From contig NZ_JAIQDE010000003.1 in assembly GCF_020037015.1 (NCBI RefSeq), positions 248,001 to 312,000 on the forward strand: a stretch of 64,000 nucleotides of DNA, in the 5' to 3' direction. This stretch comes from Corallococcus sp. AS-1-6 (lineage in GTDB: Bacteria; Myxococcota; Myxococcia; Myxococcales; Myxococcaceae). Position numbers and translations under genes: made by a program. The notes below the pieces were generated by a model. That model was not told the DNA's origin, did not search any database, and saw only the letters and a list, made by a program, of their open reading frames with translations. This document shows, in pieces, positions 61,328 to 64,000 of the stretch (within the stretch, counting starts at the first letter, position 1; every line of letters starts with the position of its first letter).

Positions 61328-63205
61328 ATGTCCCGAATCGCGCGCCTGAGCGACGTGCTCATCAACAAGATCGCCGCCGGCGAGGTGGTGGAGCGCCCCG
61401 CCTCCGTGGTGAAGGAGCTGTGCGAGAACTCGCTCGACGCCGGCGCCCGCACCGTGCGCGTGGAGCTGGAGGCGGGCGGGGTGGGGCGCATCACCATCTC
61501 CGACGACGGCCACGGCATGAGCCGCGAGGACGCCACGCTCTGCCTGGAGCGCCACGCCACCAGCAAGCTGCGCGAGCTGGACGACCTCTTCCACATCGAC
61601 TCCATGGGGTTCCGGGGCGAGGCCATCCCCGCCATCGCCTCCGTGTCCCGCTTCACGCTGCACACCGCGGAGCCGGACGCGCACGAGGGCACGAAGGTCA
61701 CGGTGGAGGGCGGTGGCCCGCCCACGGTGGAGGACGCGCCGCCCCGCGTGGGCACGGTCATCACCGTGGAGGACCTGTTCTTCAACGTGCCCGCGCGCCG
61801 CAAGTTCATGCGCCAGGGTGCCACCGAGCTCAAGCACTGCGAGGAGGCCGTGGTGCGCCTGGCGCTCGCGCACCCGGAGGTCGGCTTCTTCGCCTCGCAC
61901 GAGGGCAACGAGCTCTTCTCCAGCCCCGCCAGCGAGCATGATCCGCGCGAGCGCATCGCCGCGGCCCTGGGCCCCGCGTCCTTCCCGCACCTGTTCCCGG
62001 TGGAGGAGCGCCGGCTGGGCGTCGTCGTCACGGGCTACCTCGCGTCGCCGGAGTACACGCTGCCCAACGCGCGCGGCCTCTACACCTTCGTCAACCGCCG
62101 CTACATCCGCGACCGCGGCCTCATCAGCACCGTGCAGCGCGCGTTCCAGGACTACCTGCCCGCGGGCCGCCAGCCGGTGGTGGTGCTGCACATCGACGTG
62201 GAGCCCGCCGCGGTGGACGTCAACGTGCACCCGCAGAAGATGGAGGTGCGCTTCGCGGACGCGCGCGGCGTGCAGGACGCGATCAGCGCCGCCCTCTCGC
62301 GCGTGCTGCGCGCGGCCCCGTGGCTGGGCTCGCCGGAGGAGCAGGCCGCGAACCCGCAGCCCCGGGACGCCGCGCACTACGCGCACGCCGTGGAGCGCTT
62401 CCTCACCCGCGCGCAGGAGGCCACCTGGGGCGCGCCGCTGCCCACCGCGATGGACGCACCGGGGGGCTCCACGCCCGCGCGCCCGCTGACGCCGTCCTAC
62501 TTCGCGCCCAACGGCGGAGCGCAGGGCGGCGCGTTCCCCGGTCCGTTCCAGGCGCCCCAGGTGCCGGGCCGGTCGCTCGGGTTCGGCGAGGCGCAGCCGC
62601 AGCTCAACGAGGCGCCGCCCCCGGGCTACTTCGCGGCGCTGCGCCCCATGGGCCTGCTGGGCAGCCGCTTCCATGTCTGTGAGGGCCCCGGCGGCACGCT
62701 GGTGGTGCTGGATCCGCACGCCGCGCTGGAGCGCGCGCGCCTCACCGCGTACCTGCGCCGGCTGGAGGACGACGCGAAGGCGCCGCCGCCGTCGCTGTTC
62801 GGCACCACGGTGGACCTGTCCCTGGCGGCGGTGAAGGCGCTGGTGGACGGCCGCGAGGCGCTGCTCAAGCTGGGCGTGGACGTGGAGCCCTTCGGCGGCA
62901 CGGCGCTCGCGCTCAAGTCGGTGCCGGCGGGCCTGGAGGGCGTGGACCCGCGCGCGCTCCTGGAGGCCCTGTCACGCGCGTTGCCTCCGCGCAGCGCTCC
63001 GCTGGACGTGACGAGCCTGGCGGAGGCCGTGCGCGTGATGGCCTGTCACGCCGCGCGCCGCGCGTCCTCCTCGCCGCTCACGGACGCGCAGTTGCGCGCG
63101 CTGCTGGGCGAGTTGGATCGCGCGGACTTCACCCCCTCGTGCACGCACGGCACGGTGGTGGTGCTGGAGATGCCGCTCCTGGAGCTGGAGCGGCGCGCCC
63201 GCTGA
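61328..63205 (+). CDS. mutL: DNA mismatch repair protein MutL
   Basis: 625 residues. The N-terminal GHKL ATPase has the catalytic Glu in VVKELCENSLDAGA, DDGHGM, and GFRGEAIPAIASV; the transducer domain and a Pro-rich linker (360-440) follow. The C-terminal dimer domain is present, but the endonuclease motifs are eroded: DQHAxxExxxxE reads DPHAALERARLT and CPHGRP reads CTHGTV. It should couple MutS to downstream steps but probably does not nick DNA itself. It diverges from the SDR gene. Confidence 0.97.
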   Translation: MSRIARLSDVLINKIAAGEVVERPASVVKELCENSLDAGARTVRVELEAGGVGRITISDDGHGMSREDATLCLERHATSKLRELDDLFHIDSMGFRGEAIPAIASVSRFTLHTAEPDAHEGTKVTVEGGGPPTVEDAPPRVGTVITVEDLFFNVPARRKFMRQGATELKHCEEAVVRLALAHPEVGFFASHEGNELFSSPASEHDPRERIAAALGPASFPHLFPVEERRLGVVVTGYLASPEYTLPNARGLYTFVNRRYIRDRGLISTVQRAFQDYLPAGRQPVVVLHIDVEPAAVDVNVHPQKMEVRFADARGVQDAISAALSRVLRAAPWLGSPEEQAANPQPRDAAHYAHAVERFLTRAQEATWGAPLPTAMDAPGGSTPARPLTPSYFAPNGGAQGGAFPGPFQAPQVPGRSLGFGEAQPQLNEAPPPGYFAALRPMGLLGSRFHVCEGPGGTLVVLDPHAALERARLTAYLRRLEDDAKAPPPSLFGTTVDLSLAAVKALVDGREALLKLGVDVEPFGGTALALKSVPAGLEGVDPRALLEALSRALPPRSAPLDVTSLAEAVRVMACHAARRASSSPLTDAQLRALLGELDRADFTPSCTHGTVVVLEMPLLELERRAR

Positions 63206-63209
63206 CGGC

Positions 63210-63635
63210 TCAGGCCTTGGCCTTCGCCTCGACCTGCGCGCGCAGCTCCTCTTCCTTCGCGCGATGCTCGCCCGTGGGGTCGCTGGGCGCGAAGTCCTCC
63301 GCGGAGTACACCTGGCGCACCTCCACCTGTCCGTCCTTGAAGGGGACGCGGCGGGCCCAGGCGATGGCCTCCTCGCGCGACTTCACCTCGATGATCCAGA
63401 AGCCGGCGACCAGCTCCTTCGTCTCCGCGAAGGGGCCGTCCGTCACCGTGGAGCCCGTGGCGGAGAACGTCACGCGCGACCCCTTGGAGCTGGGGTACAG
63501 CCCTTCCCCCGCGAGCAGGATGCCGGCCTTCACCAGCTCCTCGTTGTACTTGCCCATCTCGCCCAGCTCCTCCGAAGAGGGGAGGCGGCCGGTCTCGCTC
63601 TCGTTGCTGGCCTTGACGATCATCATGAAGCGCAT
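63210..63635 (-). CDS. YCII/DGPF-domain protein
   Basis: 141 residues with the dimeric alpha-beta barrel YCII fold: MRFMMIVKASNESE, VKAGILLAGEGLYPS, the motif DGPFAETKELVAGFWIIEV and EAIAWARRVPFKDGQVEVRQV. Family members are often encoded beside ECF sigma factors; none is here. The reaction is unknown. The ATG was chosen as the family's normal start, directly before MRFMMIV. It is convergent with mutL, 4 bases apart. Confidence 0.93.
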   Translation of the reverse strand: MRFMMIVKASNESETGRLPSSEELGEMGKYNEELVKAGILLAGEGLYPSSKGSRVTFSATGSTVTDGPFAETKELVAGFWIIEVKSREEAIAWARRVPFKDGQVEVRQVYSAEDFAPSDPTGEHRAKEEELRAQVEAKAKA

Positions 63636-63816
63636 GGGGAGTTCTCCTGGAACGTCGGGTTCGAAATGGCGACGAATGGTAGGGCGCGGAATCGACACGG
63701 CGGAGGACGGTCCGGAAAATTGACGCGGCGGGGTCCCCGGCTACGGTGTGCGACACGCCTGTAGCACCGGGCCGCGAGCGCCCGTGCCGGCAGAAAGCCC
63801 CGGGATCCGCGCCTTG

Positions 63817-64000
63817 ATGCTCCGCCGTCTGCCGCTCGTCTTCGCCCTCGCCGTCGCGCCCGCCCTCGCCCTCGCCCAGGATGACGGCGACTGGGGCGCG
63901 GAGCGGGCCCCCACCGACCTGGATGGCGTGGGCCGCATCACCGTGCAGGCCGGCTACCGGCTCACCTCCAACGGCACGCTCCAGGACGCCTGGTATGGCG
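63817..64000 (+). CDS. Secreted protein (partial, C-terminus off the right edge)
   Basis: Only the first 61 residues are in the window. There is a clear signal peptide (LPLVFALAVAPALALAQ) and then an acidic start followed by GRITVQAGYRLTSNG, which looks like the first strands of a beta-rich, possibly outer-membrane protein. The family cannot be named. The upstream gap after the YCII gene shows no strong promoter. Confidence 0.65.
   Translation, partial: MLRRLPLVFALAVAPALALAQDDGDWGAERAPTDLDGVGRITVQAGYRLTSNGTLQDAWYG

Overview
This 64 kb window is chromosomal DNA of a very GC-rich bacterium. It is almost certainly a myxobacterium of the Myxococcaceae (Myxococcus/Corallococcus-like). The family call rests on lineage-restricted paralogous families (a DUSAM-domain protein, a DUF2378/TIGR02265 protein), a GYF + AgmX/PglI-type protein, many lipoproteins and secreted proteins, and the codon-position GC bias, which leaves long spurious open frames on the opposite strand of nearly every gene. 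No rRNA, tRNA, insertion sequence, prophage or CRISPR array was seen. Both ends cut genes: an ABC-transporter ATPase on the left and a secreted protein on the right.

Layout. 1-5.4 kb: partial ABC ATPase, a mini coiled-coil protein, hemB, a DUF4177-like protein, an RDD membrane protein and a tandem ATP-grasp ligase. 5.4-9.3 kb: carotenoid oxygenase and a TetR regulator diverging across overlapping operator-like dyads, then a DmpA-type peptidase and a 40-residue basic protein. 9.3-16.3 kb: envelope and secreted proteins (lipoprotein, AI-2E permease, possible beta-barrel, CotH-like lipoprotein, secreted polysaccharide-lyase-like protein), a Cys-rich lipoprotein/DUSAM gene pair and a Gdx/SugE exporter. 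16.3-19.9 kb: GST, an ECF sigma/anti-sigma/small protein operon, DUF2378 and SlyD. 19.9-25.9 kb (mostly minus strand): RNA helicase, glutathione-dependent formaldehyde oxidation pair, NarX/NarL-like two-component system, lipoprotein. 25.9-30.8 kb: a sulfur-transfer island (E1-like ThiF, TusA, MoaD/ThiS-like carrier, a degenerate E1-like protein, a JAMM peptidase), then an APS-kinase-like protein and LarE. 30.8-40.8 kb: RHH regulator, truA, GYF/AgmX protein, clpX, a lidless Hsp70 divergent from a PrkA kinase, a secreted trypsin-like lipoprotein and a dCMP deaminase. 41-45.5 kb: a degenerate histidine-kinase-like protein with an NtrC-type activator, and a double-domain ArsA/Get3 ATPase. 45.5-54.4 kb: accA-hisC-cmk, a Slt-type lytic transglycosylase, a small Cys-rich protein behind a long leader, a CAP-domain protein and a DciA-like protein. 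54.5-64 kb: a large lipoprotein, an FHA-GGDEF cyclase, an acyltransferase/SDR pair, mutL and a YCII protein.

Working together: most of the window is housekeeping (heme, fatty acid, histidine, nucleotide, mismatch repair, proteolysis) mixed with signalling and envelope genes. The most system-like stretch is the ubiquitin-like sulfur-carrier module at 25.95-28.3 kb. Its enzymatic parts are recognised from CysO/MoaD-type pathways, but it carries a second E1-like protein that has lost its nucleotide-binding and adenylation motifs. The next most interesting are the lipoprotein/DUSAM pair, the tandem ATP-grasp protein, the kinase-like partner of the NtrC activator and the long structured leader near 52 kb. 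All calls come from reading motifs by eye. No database search was possible.
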